64,000 bases of DNA from CAZLMG01 sp964560765 (lineage in GTDB: Bacteria; Bdellovibrionota_B; Oligoflexia; Oligoflexales; CAZLMG01). Positions 15,832-24,478 of this stretch are shown here, one piece after another. The notes below the pieces were generated by a model that saw nothing but the letters and a program-made list of their open reading frames with translations, had not been told where the DNA came from and ran no database searches. Position numbers and translations under genes: made by a program. The stretch's first letter is position 1, and every line of letters begins with the position of its first letter. Location: assembly GCA_964560765.1 (NCBI GenBank), contig CAZLMG010000019.1:8591-72590 (forward strand), in the 5' to 3' direction.

Positions 15832-17135
15832 CGAGAACCGCTTACTCCAGGTGACTTGCATTTATTCGGTGTAAAGTCGTTTACGGCGCGTAAAGTCAGT
15901 TTGGCATTGGATTCGCCTGGCTCCTCCAAGCTAAAGACCGTGCCGGAAATTGCATCCCACCGCGGCGTCGCGGAAGCGAGCAGCTGCAATTCCCCAGGCA
16001 TGTTGCCGTGGATGAGCTGAAATTGCAGTGAGCCGCGTAAGTGGTCGACAGAAGTGAGCTCCCAAGTGCGTTTTGCCAATAGATCTCCGCCCCGGCATAG
16101 ACGAGCAACGAGGCGCATTTTGGGAAACTGACGGAAGGCCAGCACATCGTCGCTTGTTCCAACGTCGTCGAGATAGGTAAGGGTCGCTTGTACGTCGTAG
16201 GTCGGGCGGTTCGCTACGGATCCATACGCGCCTTCGAAGCGACTCGGTGGCAATCGAACTCCAGGCGCTGTTAGCTGCAGTTGGCCGCTGATGGCGGTGA
16301 AATTAGCGACATTTGCCGCCCCGACGAGCAGCGTGCCGTTCAAGCGACTTCGAGGAAACCAGCGATCGCGCTGTAGGGTCTCTAGATCCGGAGCAGCGAC
16401 TTCGCTAAGTAGGAGGCGGGCACCGCTCTCATAAGTCAACTCGATTGTCGCAGAAAGAGGATCGTACAGCACTTGCCGAGCGCTATTGGCGACGATGGCG
16501 GTCCCCAAAAAGCGGATGGCCGCATCCAGTCCAGGAAACTCGGGAAGCCTAGCACCGGTGGGGGCTTTCGTTTGGTCAAGCCGTCGTACCAGGGTCAGCG
16601 CCGCATCCTGCTCGTTCTGGTTACCTTCGCGCAAGCCGCTGATAAAGAAGTGAAAGACCGCATCAGCCGGAATCTCATTTTGTGTATCGATCGGGTCGCT
16701 CGAGGCCTGCCAGGACCATTGCAAATCGTCGCTGTACAAGGTGGCATCGGCACTGTGTTTGGTCAGAGTGGCTTTCAACTCCAAGTCCCGATCGCCGGAA
16801 AATCGAGCCACAAAGCGTTTCGCGCCGAAGTCAAAGGAGGTATCCGACGTTACGAGGGTCACGCCGCCAAAGAAGCCCAAGGTCAAGCTGGTCTGCAATT
16901 CGGGAAGCTCAGCGCCGTTAGCTGGGTTGCGCAGAACGACATTTTTGAAATATACCGGCACGAAACCAAATTCAGTTTCGAGAGCCCCCCGATAACTACC
17001 CTGCGCATGCTCTAATCTCTGGACCGTGCGCTCGGAGACCTCGCGCTTGCGCTCTTCGGCGGATTGCTCCGGTGCACAAGCAAAATGCATGGCTAAAACC
17101 GCCGCGAAAAACCCAAGATTGTCTGAGAGATTCAT
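15828..17135 (-). CDS. Putative lipoprotein heading the efflux operon
   Basis: A 435-residue product from ATG 17135 with signal peptide NLGFFAAVLAMHFAC; the lipobox cysteine follows HFA, a slightly unusual but acceptable context. The mature part contains several similar beta-rich units with GxLxTxF- and DxxF-type strands, including ISGQLQLTAPG and LRGSLQFQLIHG, like the duplicated halves of the secreted protein further down the operon. No family recognised. Its stop overlaps the TolC start (ATGA), so the two are translationally coupled. It may be an outer-membrane lipoprotein that assists the efflux duct; this is inferred from coupling alone. Confidence 0.75.
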   Translation of the reverse strand: MNLSDNLGFFAAVLAMHFACAPEQSAEERKREVSERTVQRLEHAQGSYRGALETEFGFVPVYFKNVVLRNPANGAELPELQTSLTLGFFGGVTLVTSDTSFDFGAKRFVARFSGDRDLELKATLTKHSADATLYSDDLQWSWQASSDPIDTQNEIPADAVFHFFISGLREGNQNEQDAALTLVRRLDQTKAPTGARLPEFPGLDAAIRFLGTAIVANSARQVLYDPLSATIELTYESGARLLLSEVAAPDLETLQRDRWFPRSRLNGTLLVGAANVANFTAISGQLQLTAPGVRLPPSRFEGAYGSVANRPTYDVQATLTYLDDVGTSDDVLAFRQFPKMRLVARLCRGGDLLAKRTWELTSVDHLRGSLQFQLIHGNMPGELQLLASATPRWDAISGTVFSLEEPGESNAKLTLRAVNDFTPNKCKSPGVSGSR

Positions 17136-17184
17136 ATGCAAAGCTGATCTCCGCTGTGCTTCTTATTTTTTATTCGGGGCTGGT

Positions 17185-17252
17185 TATAATCCGCGAAATC
17201 CTGGTTGTACATAATGCATGCCATTTTCCTTGCGGCGCCTCTCGGCAGGCGC
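17185..17252. promoter_or_regulatory. Divergent efflux control region: -10-like box and hairpin
   Basis: TATAAT at 17185-17190 has no convincing -35 partner. Arms GCGCCT (17235-17240) and AGGCGC (17247-17252) with a six-base loop follow it. The region separates the lipoprotein-TolC-adaptor run (minus) from the outer-membrane protein-RND run (plus), so both halves of one pump could be co-regulated here. Confidence 0.3.
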
Positions 17253-17294
17253 TAGATTGGCTCCGCACCAAAACTCTAAGATTCGGCGTAACAA

Positions 17295-18194
17295 TTGAAT
17301 ATTGCTAAAAAATATACGGCCATAGGCATGCTTATGGGCAGCCTCGTCGGCTCCCCATTGGGCGCCCAGGAGGACGTCGACTCGCTTCTGCAAGAGGCGG
17401 ACGCGGCATTGAACCCCGCCGCTAAGGCTCCGAGCGCAGGTCCTATCACCGGTTCCAAAGGCAGAGTCGATACTTCCCCTACGCCATCTCCTGCTGCTGC
17501 CGAGCAACCGCAGTCTAGCAGCGGCGAGCAGGAATTTTCTTTACGGCCTGTAGAGGACGCTGACCTCGGTCAGGTATTGCTGGTTGACCAGACGGCCCAC
17601 CGGCAGACCGCTCTGGGTCGTCGTGCGCCCCAAACGTGGCGCATCGGTATCGAGACGTGGCAGAGCCGCGGTTACTCACTGACGAAAGACGATGATCGCT
17701 ATTCGGTCACCCGTGGGCATGTTGTCTTAGGCATTCGCGGTGATTGGCAACCCATGCTACAGCGCCTGACAAACACGTGGAGCTGGGGCTTAGTGCTCGG
17801 TGCTCACGCCCTGTTTGACGATCCAATTGTCGAACGGCGTGGAGTGCAAAACGAAGACCGCGCATGGACTCACTATCGCTTATTCACGGAAGCGGGCCTG
17901 GTTGCCATCAAGGAGTGGCCGTTTGCTTTGCAGGGCTTGTTTCTCTGGGGTGGAGCTTGGGATGCCGTTTGGCAAAGTGGCGAAGGTGATGCCGATACGG
18001 TTGCGGCGACGTCCGTCGGTGACTTTCTGGAGTTTAGATTGGTGCGCGCGTGGTCCAGAAGCGACATTTCGATTTGGGCGGGTCTGGCGAGGCGCGGTGT
18101 CATGATCGGAGCGGACTCGGCACTGTCTCGAGGAAACCTTCTCAGTTTAGGCATTTCCGTCGGGGGACACGCACCAAACGCTCGGGCGTTTTAA
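17295..18194 (+). CDS. Outer-membrane-like protein preceding the RND pump
   Basis: A 299-residue product. The signal peptide (AIGMLMGSLVGSPLGAQ) only makes sense from the TTG at 17295, although no strong ribosome site precedes it. After a Pro/Ala/Ser-rich linker of about 60 residues comes a domain of alternating amphipathic beta strands (WRIGIETWQSRGYSLTK, GHVVLGIRGDW, WSWGLVLGAHALF, LGISVGGHA) typical of a small outer-membrane barrel. No family recognised. It lies 18 bases upstream of the RND pump start and is probably cotranscribed with it, which makes it a candidate accessory outer-membrane part. Confidence 0.65.
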   Translation: MNIAKKYTAIGMLMGSLVGSPLGAQEDVDSLLQEADAALNPAAKAPSAGPITGSKGRVDTSPTPSPAAAEQPQSSSGEQEFSLRPVEDADLGQVLLVDQTAHRQTALGRRAPQTWRIGIETWQSRGYSLTKDDDRYSVTRGHVVLGIRGDWQPMLQRLTNTWSWGLVLGAHALFDDPIVERRGVQNEDRAWTHYRLFTEAGLVAIKEWPFALQGLFLWGGAWDAVWQSGEGDADTVAATSVGDFLEFRLVRAWSRSDISIWAGLARRGVMIGADSALSRGNLLSLGISVGGHAPNARAF

Positions 18195-18212
18195 ATTGGA
18201 GATTCATTCGCC

Positions 18213-21200
18213 ATGATGGGAATCACGCGTACCTTTATCGAGCGGCCCATCTTTCTACTGATGGTGGAATTGTTTCTGCTTGTGCTTGGTGTCATGGGCT
18301 ATATGCGCATCGGTGTCGATCAATATCCTGACATTCAGCCTCCTGTAATCAGCGTCTCGACGAGTTATCCGGGTGCGGGTCCCGCTGAAGTCGAAACCTT
18401 GGTCACAAAAGCGATCGAAGAGGAGGTAAGTCAGATCGGTGGTATCGATCGAGTCATGTCGACATCGCGTGATGGTCTTTCTCAGATCGTGATCAACTTC
18501 GATCTCGATATCGATATTAAAGAAGTGCAGAACGAGGTGCGCGACAAAGTCTCTAGGGTGCGGCCGTCGCTGCCGCTGGATATTGATGAGCCACTCATCC
18601 AGCGGCTCGATTTCGCGGATCGACCCATTCTGCAGTTAGCCATGCGTTTGCGGGCAGGGGCGGATGCTCCGATCTCGGAGGCGCGATTGCGCCGCATTGC
18701 CGAAGATCAGCTCAAGCCATTATTGCAGCAAGTCGACGGCGTCGGTCAGGTTGATGTTTTCGGCGGCTTAGAACGCGAGATACAGGTTCAGCTGGATCCT
18801 GGCAAGTTGCAGACTTGGCGCTTGACGCCTGGGGATGTTGCGCAGGCCGTTCGCGTGGCCAATGTGAATATCCCGGCGGGCGATATCCGGGAACAGCCTG
18901 TGCGCCGAGCGCTGCGTATCGTCGGGGAATATCAAAACGTAAACGAAATCGCCGCCACGGTCGTGCGCAGCCTGCCTGGTGGACGCGCGGTGACTCTGGC
19001 TGATCTTGGCGAGGTGCGCGATACCTTCAAGGAGAAAGACTCATTCGCCCGGCTGGCGGGACAGCCGGCCGTGATGATCGAGATCAAGAAGGTGACGGAC
19101 GCCAATACGGTGGCGGTCGCTGCGGCGATTCAGCAGTCACTGACGAAAATCGGCAAGCAGCTACCGGAAAATTTGGAAGTGGTGACGGCGTACGATGGCG
19201 CGCGCAAGATCAAGATGAGCGTCGCCGATGTTATTGAAACGCTGATCATCGCCGCGATTTTGGCGGTTGTGGTCGTCTATTTTTTCCTGGGGTCTTGGCA
19301 GTCAACGTTCATTACGGGAATTTCCTTACCAGCAGTCATCATCAATTCCTTTTTTGCTTTGTATATGTTCGGCTTCACTTTAAACGTCATGACCCTGCTG
19401 GGGTTGACTCTGGCCGTGGGGTTGCTGCTCGACGATGCCATTGTCGTTCGCGAGAATATTTGGAACAAGCTGGAAAAGGGGATGGCGCCGCGCGAGGCTT
19501 CCATCGAAGGTACGCGCGAGGTTTTGGTTGCGGTCTTGGCAACGTCGTTAACGGTCTTGGCGGTTTTCATTCCCGTCACGTTCATTCCGGGTGTGGTCGG
19601 CCGATTCTTTGCGGCCTTTGCACTCACTGTGGTGATCTGCGTCATTTTCAGTACGATTGACGCCTTGACCGTAGCGCCAACCCTATCCGCGTTGATGGTG
19701 CCCAAAGAGTCGGGAAAGCCATGGTGGCTTCTACGATTTTTCAACGCGATCGGAAACCGATGTAGTATTTTCTATCAACGTACCCTTTTTCTTGTATTGC
19801 AGCGACCAGGCCGAACTCTGGCGGTTTCGGGCGCGATCTTTGTATCCTCCTTGTTTCTGATGAAGTGGATCGGTTTCACATTTATGCCCGCAGATGATAG
19901 CGGCGAGATTGAGGTCGCGATTGAAACGCCCCCGGGTACATCAATTGGGCATACCAATGCGATAGCACGAATCATTGAGGATATCGTCTCAGCAATTCCC
20001 GGACGGGATTTCGTATCTGTGCGCGTCGGCAATGATTTCGGTGACAGCAATATCGCGACTGTGTTTGTGCAGCTCTTGCCGGAAGAAAAACGGGAACTGA
20101 ATACCGACCAGACCCGCACGCTGATTCGTAACTCAATCTTGGCGATCGCAAAACAGGAGAACCTTAGCGTCACCGTCGGCAATCCCGGCGGAGGCGGGGG
20201 GCCAGGCAAGCCCATTCAGGCGGTGATTACGGGTCCTGACATCGAAACGCTGGTGGCCCTATCGAATCAGATTACGCGCATCGTGGAAAGAGACGTTCCT
20301 GGTGCTCTGAATTTGGAATCTAACCTGAAGCCGGGTCGCAGCGAGGTCAAGTTCCTCATCGACAGGCCGAAGACGGCGGCCTTTGGACTTGATAGTCAGC
20401 GCGTCGGACAGACCATACGCGGACTCTTTGAGGGCGAGCTGGCGGGTGTGTATCGTGAAGACGGGGAAGAGTACGATATCCGGGTGACGCTTGGGGCAGC
20501 CCATCAACAGAGCCCGGCTAATCTGCAAAAGTTCACCATGCCCAACGATCGTCATGAGGCCATACCCCTGGCGGCGGTCACACGAATGGATGTGGGTATG
20601 AGTCCGACGAAAATGGTGCGCATCGATCAGCAGCGGGCAGCGATGATTCAAGGAGATTTGGCTCCGGGAGCCGCCCTTGGAACTGTTATTTCGCAGATGG
20701 AAACGATTATTTCCGGGGTGCTGCCTGAGCAATATCGACTTTCCTTTCAGGGGCAAGCCGAGAGCTTGCGTGATCTTGGTATCGGAGCCATCACGGCGCT
20801 TCTCCTGGGCGCTCTGTTCATCTATATGATCATGGCCTCCCTATATGAGTCTCTCGTCATTCCGTTGGCGATTCTATTGACGCTGCCTTTGGCGATCGTC
20901 GGAGCATTGTTAGCCCTGTTTGTCTCAGGCAAGCTTATGGACGTGTATGCTGTGATTGGGTTGATTCTGCTGATGGGGCTGGTGACCAAAAACGCCATCC
21001 TGCTTGTTGATTATGCCGAGCAGCTGATGAAATCAGGCATGAAGCGCGAAGATGCCTTGATGGAAGCCGGTGTGCGGCGTCTACGTCCCATTATGATGAC
21101 GACGATAGCAATGATTGCGGGCATGGCACCCGTTGCCGCAGGCATGGGTGAGTTGAACAAGATTCGCGCAGGAATGGGGTTGGCATCGATCGGCGGATTG

Positions 21201-21350
21201 ATCAGTTCGACTGTCTTATCCTTGGTCGTCGTACCTTGTGCCTATGTCTACTTGGATCGCATGCGAGTGTATGTTCGAAGGCGTGTTCAGAACATTTACA
21301 AGGCCGCGGAGGTGCCAAAGAATGTGGCACCTGTTTCCGCCGACGCCTAA
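18213..21350 (+). CDS. RND family multidrug efflux pump, HAE-1 type (AcrB-like)
   Basis: A 1045-residue inner-membrane transporter of normal family length. It starts ITRTFIERPIFLLMVELF, has the paired proton-relay aspartates Asp407-Asp408 in LLLDDAIVVREN, and the relay lysine at 926 in GLVTKNAILLVDYAEQ. Two large periplasmic loops and twelve membrane helices are evident, including the helix 12 region VLSLVVVPCAYVYLD. GGAG precedes ATG 18213; ATG 18216 is equally possible. It should export hydrophobic compounds using the proton gradient. Its adaptor and TolC are most likely those encoded divergently at 13356-15831, an unusual split arrangement. The C-terminal tail is short. Confidence 0.95.
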   Translation: MMGITRTFIERPIFLLMVELFLLVLGVMGYMRIGVDQYPDIQPPVISVSTSYPGAGPAEVETLVTKAIEEEVSQIGGIDRVMSTSRDGLSQIVINFDLDIDIKEVQNEVRDKVSRVRPSLPLDIDEPLIQRLDFADRPILQLAMRLRAGADAPISEARLRRIAEDQLKPLLQQVDGVGQVDVFGGLEREIQVQLDPGKLQTWRLTPGDVAQAVRVANVNIPAGDIREQPVRRALRIVGEYQNVNEIAATVVRSLPGGRAVTLADLGEVRDTFKEKDSFARLAGQPAVMIEIKKVTDANTVAVAAAIQQSLTKIGKQLPENLEVVTAYDGARKIKMSVADVIETLIIAAILAVVVVYFFLGSWQSTFITGISLPAVIINSFFALYMFGFTLNVMTLLGLTLAVGLLLDDAIVVRENIWNKLEKGMAPREASIEGTREVLVAVLATSLTVLAVFIPVTFIPGVVGRFFAAFALTVVICVIFSTIDALTVAPTLSALMVPKESGKPWWLLRFFNAIGNRCSIFYQRTLFLVLQRPGRTLAVSGAIFVSSLFLMKWIGFTFMPADDSGEIEVAIETPPGTSIGHTNAIARIIEDIVSAIPGRDFVSVRVGNDFGDSNIATVFVQLLPEEKRELNTDQTRTLIRNSILAIAKQENLSVTVGNPGGGGGPGKPIQAVITGPDIETLVALSNQITRIVERDVPGALNLESNLKPGRSEVKFLIDRPKTAAFGLDSQRVGQTIRGLFEGELAGVYREDGEEYDIRVTLGAAHQQSPANLQKFTMPNDRHEAIPLAAVTRMDVGMSPTKMVRIDQQRAAMIQGDLAPGAALGTVISQMETIISGVLPEQYRLSFQGQAESLRDLGIGAITALLLGALFIYMIMASLYESLVIPLAILLTLPLAIVGALLALFVSGKLMDVYAVIGLILLMGLVTKNAILLVDYAEQLMKSGMKREDALMEAGVRRLRPIMMTTIAMIAGMAPVAAGMGELNKIRAGMGLASIGGLISSTVLSLVVVPCAYVYLDRMRVYVRRRVQNIYKAAEVPKNVAPVSADA

Positions 21351-21355
21351 AGCGA

Positions 21356-21769
21356 TTAGCGCAATTCCACGCAGATCGGCATGCCCAGTCCAAGACTTAC
21401 CCGGTCGACAGCAATATCCAACATAGCTTCCTGCGCACTGGTCAGTGCCTCGTACTCTACCACGGCTAACGCAGCTGCTTCGACGGCACCTCGCGCCTGA
21501 TCCAATTCTTGCGCTGAAACGGCATTTTTCTTGTAGAGCGTTTCGCGCCGATCGCGCTGCAATCGCTTCAACTTCAGTCTTTCGCGCTGCATCTCCGTTT
21601 GAACCTTGGCGCGTTGTACTCGCTGCAGGTACAGACGAACATAAACGTCATCAAAAATGGGGTCGGACGTTGCCGGTGGATTTGCCTCTGCCTCATCCAA
21701 AGCAAGTGCGGAATCTATCCAGAATGCGGTCGAGCCGATCAGGAGTAGTTGCCAGATTAGTTTGCGCAT
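21356..21769 (-). CDS. Small periplasmic coiled-coil protein resembling an adaptor hairpin (copy 2)
   Basis: A 137-residue secreted protein: signal peptide KLIWQLLLIGSTAFWIDSALA, then a long helix (YLQRVQRAKVQTEMQ...), a turn with LYKKNAVSAQELDQA, and a second helix that ends in DRVSLGLGMPIC. The turn and heptads look like the alpha-hairpin tip of HlyD/MFP adaptors (compare RLGSSTLQELEQA in the adaptor at 13356), but there are no barrel or lipoyl halves. It is clearly a paralogue of the next gene upstream, 20 bases away. It converges with the RND pump gene five bases from its stop. Function unknown; a role at the pump is an inference. Confidence 0.75.
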   Translation of the reverse strand: MRKLIWQLLLIGSTAFWIDSALALDEAEANPPATSDPIFDDVYVRLYLQRVQRAKVQTEMQRERLKLKRLQRDRRETLYKKNAVSAQELDQARGAVEAAALAVVEYEALTSAQEAMLDIAVDRVSLGLGMPICVELR

Positions 21770-21789
21770 ATATATAGGTCCTCGCTAAC

Positions 21790-22230
21790 TTACAAGTTTG
21801 TCGGTACGCAGATGGGCATATCTAAGCCGATGCTGATCCGGTCCACAGCGATGTCCAGCAAGGCCTCAGCTTCCTTGATGGCAAATTCGAGATCCTGCGT
21901 TTGCAAGGCCGCGATCTCCACTTCTTGGCGGATCATGTCCAGCTCCTCCGCCGAAACGGCGTTGGCTTTATAGAGCGTTTCTGTCCGCCAGCGATCGATT
22001 TTCAGGACCTTCAGAGTTTCCTCTTTTTGTCCGCGACGCGCCTTTGCTTGTTCCACCCGCTGCGCATACATGCGAATCAAAGAATCGGTTCGCAATGGGT
22101 CGCTATCGGAGAGTGTTTCGAAGCTTCGGCGGATGGGTAGGGTACCCATGGGTGATGCCATCGCAGCATCTCCCACACAAATCATTGCCGAAAAAAGTAG
22201 GGCCATTCGCGGCCACCGAATAATGGGCAT
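21790..22230 (-). CDS. Small periplasmic coiled-coil protein resembling an adaptor hairpin (copy 1)
   Basis: A 146-residue secreted protein with signal peptide MALLFSAMICVGDAAMA. The mature part parallels the downstream gene: a first helix YAQRVEQAKARRGQKEETLK, the turn ETLYKANAVSAEELDMI, a second helix, and the shared C-terminal motif DRISIGLDMPIC. The conserved single cysteine near the end of both proteins could form an intermolecular disulfide. The two genes are tandem duplicates and form one operon whose promoter region is shared with a histidine kinase gene on the other strand. No family known to me. Confidence 0.75.
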   Translation of the reverse strand: MPIIRWPRMALLFSAMICVGDAAMASPMGTLPIRRSFETLSDSDPLRTDSLIRMYAQRVEQAKARRGQKEETLKVLKIDRWRTETLYKANAVSAEELDMIRQEVEIAALQTQDLEFAIKEAEALLDIAVDRISIGLDMPICVPTNL

Positions 22231-22328
22231 GACATTCCTCCATGTTCAAGCGTCGCTTTCATAGCGGAAGGAGCGCGATTGGGAAAGGGGTTTATCCGAT
22301 AACTGCTCAAAATTAATGGAACTTTGCT

Positions 22329-22345
22329 AAATAGTTCAACTATTT
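22329..22345. promoter_or_regulatory. Perfect 17-base palindrome, candidate operator
   Basis: Arms AAATAGTT (22329-22336) and AACTATTT (22338-22345) surround a single C. It lies in the divergent gap between the hairpin-protein operon and the histidine kinase-regulator operon, 56 bases before the kinase start. The symmetry is typical of a dimeric regulator site. Confidence 0.5.
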
Positions 22346-22400
22346 CAGGAGGCTTCCGACAAGCTGAGACCGATCTGATGATGGCTTTGGGAGCCAGGAT

Positions 22401-23720
22401 ATGACGCAAAATGAGCAGCAGCGGCGCCTGCGCGAGTTGCACCAGGAATTCACATCGAAGTTTGTGAACCCTGCCATGGCGGCGGTTTCAGTTGTGTTTT
22501 TTTTGATGTATGTCCGCGCAGATGTAACCTCCATTTTTGTGGCAGTCTGTGGGCTGTTGGGCGCAGCCTTAAACGGATATGTCACGGCGCGACCGCATCT
22601 TCAGCTATCCGGGCGCACCCTCAATCTTCGCGCCGAAGGTCTTGATGCTTGGCGTTGGGGCTTCAATCTTGTGGTTCTGTATCCTTTGCTGCTGATCCTG
22701 CTGAAGGTGCATCCTGCAGCGGCAGTCATCGTCTGGGCAATTTTACTCACAGCGGCCGCAGCAGATATGTTTGGGAATCGCTATCAAGGCTTCGTTCTAG
22801 CAACAGCTATGGCGAGTGGCTTCTATGCTTTTTGGACGCTGGGTCTTCATGATGTCGAAGCCCTGACGCTGACCATGTTTTCCCTTGGCGCAATCATCTT
22901 TGTGTTTAGCAGTATCTCGCGGTTTTGGCTGAAATCGTTGGCGGAATCTTTGGATGCGAGCGATCGAGCCATGGAGAGCAAAGCCCTCCTGACAAGTGTG
23001 ATGCGGGACGCGCAGATGGGGTCGCAAGCTCGGCTGATTGCGCATGAGCTGAATAATCTGATCACGGTCCTCGATTTTTCCCTGGGACTCGTGTCTCCAG
23101 ATGCTGAGGCTAGACGACAGAGGAGCATGAATCTCATCCGGCGAATCAACACACTGGTATTAAGTGACGCGCGCAAGTCGCAAACCATTGCCATTCGCAG
23201 CCTGGATGATATCTTTGAAGACGTACGGATTTTGCTTGTGCGGGATTTGGACCGATATCGAATTCCGGTTGATATACGGATTACGGACGATGTGCGTGCC
23301 GCGCGGGTGAAGGAGTATCATGGCAGCCTGTTCCTGATTCTACGCAATTTGTTGAAAAACGCCCGTGAGGCGATGGTTGCTGATCGGGCGCCGCGAATTG
23401 TGATTTCAGTGCGGTCAGAGAGTTCTCGGACAATTGCCATGACAGTTGAGGATAATGGATCAGGTCTGACGCCAGAGGCATTGTCGGAATTGCTCGCTGG
23501 AAAAGCGAAGTCAACGAAAGATGGTGCGTTGGGTTTGGGTTTGCGATTTATCATGGAGCAGTGTGAGGTCAATAGCTTTGCTCTGACCGGTAGCTCTGAA
23601 GTGGATGTGGGGTCTACGTTTACATTGCACTTGCCGATCGTCGGCGACGTTCAAGGTGGGCGCGACGGAAATGGTAATTTGTCGCAAGGGATTGGCCCAT
23701 TGCGTGCAGAGTCGGTATAG
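22401..23720 (+). CDS. Membrane-bound sensor histidine kinase
   Basis: A 439-residue protein. Residues about 22-175 hold five or six membrane helices with almost no periplasmic loop, so it probably senses through the membrane. A short coil leads to the phospho-acceptor His215 (LIAHELNN), and a HATPase domain follows with N-box Asn320 (LLKNAREAM), DNGSG at 351-355 and GALGLGL at 375-381. GGAG precedes ATG 22401. The response regulator gene starts 12 bases after its stop, so the two are almost certainly a two-component pair. A palindrome upstream may be the autoregulatory site. The signal is unknown. Confidence 0.92.
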   Translation: MTQNEQQRRLRELHQEFTSKFVNPAMAAVSVVFFLMYVRADVTSIFVAVCGLLGAALNGYVTARPHLQLSGRTLNLRAEGLDAWRWGFNLVVLYPLLLILLKVHPAAAVIVWAILLTAAAADMFGNRYQGFVLATAMASGFYAFWTLGLHDVEALTLTMFSLGAIIFVFSSISRFWLKSLAESLDASDRAMESKALLTSVMRDAQMGSQARLIAHELNNLITVLDFSLGLVSPDAEARRQRSMNLIRRINTLVLSDARKSQTIAIRSLDDIFEDVRILLVRDLDRYRIPVDIRITDDVRAARVKEYHGSLFLILRNLLKNAREAMVADRAPRIVISVRSESSRTIAMTVEDNGSGLTPEALSELLAGKAKSTKDGALGLGLRFIMEQCEVNSFALTGSSEVDVGSTFTLHLPIVGDVQGGRDGNGNLSQGIGPLRAESV

Positions 23721-23732
23721 GATGTATCGCAA

Positions 23733-24449
23733 ATGAATTTGGTGACCCAGCCGCAAACGTTTAGCCTTGCGCTTGATACGCTGCATCAAGCTTTATGCAA
23801 GTCTTGGAAGTTAACTCCGCGTGAAGCGGAAGTTTTGAAATTGATGATGAATGGCAAAACGGCCTCATCGGAAATTGGCGATGAATTGAGTATTGCCTTT
23901 GCCACGACCCAGCGGCACCTGGAGTCGATTTGTATCAAGAGCGGCAACAAGGGACGTAAAGAGATCGTCAGCGTGTTGTTTCGACTCTATGAGCGGTTAT
24001 TGACCTTCCTCGAGCGTGAGGTCGTCGCGGGCAACGATTATCGCATGGTGTACATCGTGGACGATGATCCGGATATTTGCAGCATCCTTTCCACGTGCCT
24101 AACCGGCTCTGGATTTCAACCCGTGACCCACTTTGACCAACCCAGATTGCTGGGAGATCTGTCGCGGAAACCACCGCTGAAGGTTGTCATTTATGATCTC
24201 ACCTATCCGGTGGATGATGTGCAGGGTTTATTCTTTGGGCAAGCTGGCGCCGCGCTGCCTAAGGATGACTTTGTCCGAATTGCTATGACTGGCTTTCCCA
24301 AGTTTGTGGACGATTACCAGGACCGACTTTTGTATCACTCGTTATTGATGAAGCCATTTCAGCGCGTGGATGCGGTAGATTCTGTTTTGCGAGCGATCCT
24401 CATGCAGCGTAGCCGAGATGTTGTCGATCAATTGGCGCTGGCCACTTAA
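23733..24449 (+). CDS. Response regulator with N-terminal HTH and C-terminal receiver
   Basis: A 238-residue protein in reversed domain order. Residues about 26-90 look like a LuxR/GerE-type helix-turn-helix (LTPREAEVLKLMMNGKTASSE, then TTQRHLESICIKSG). Residues about 105-225 are a receiver with acidic pocket Asp110-112 (VDDDPD), phospho-acceptor Asp155 (IYDLTYP), Thr186 and Lys207-Pro208. LuxR-type regulators normally have the receiver first. The gene lies 12 bases downstream of the kinase at 22401, its probable partner. A GC-rich hairpin overlaps its stop codon. Candidate targets are its own operon and the divergent hairpin-protein genes. Confidence 0.88.
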   Translation: MNLVTQPQTFSLALDTLHQALCKSWKLTPREAEVLKLMMNGKTASSEIGDELSIAFATTQRHLESICIKSGNKGRKEIVSVLFRLYERLLTFLEREVVAGNDYRMVYIVDDDPDICSILSTCLTGSGFQPVTHFDQPRLLGDLSRKPPLKVVIYDLTYPVDDVQGLFFGQAGAALPKDDFVRIAMTGFPKFVDDYQDRLLYHSLLMKPFQRVDAVDSVLRAILMQRSRDVVDQLALAT

Positions 24450-24459
24450 TTCCAGCGCC
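24434..24459. terminator. Hairpin overlapping the regulator stop codon, candidate two-way terminator
   Basis: Perfect arms GGCGCTGG (24434-24441) and CCAGCGCC (24452-24459) with a ten-base loop that contains the TAA stop. It sits between convergent genes (stops at 24449 and 24479). No T-tract, so efficiency is uncertain. Confidence 0.45.
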
Positions 24460-24478
24460 GGACTCGCACTTATGCCTT

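Noticed and set aside
21356..22230. Hairpin-protein genes as remnants of a broken adaptor gene
   Set aside because: Both have their own signal peptides, intact frames and a conserved shared C-terminal motif, so they look like functional genes and not decay.
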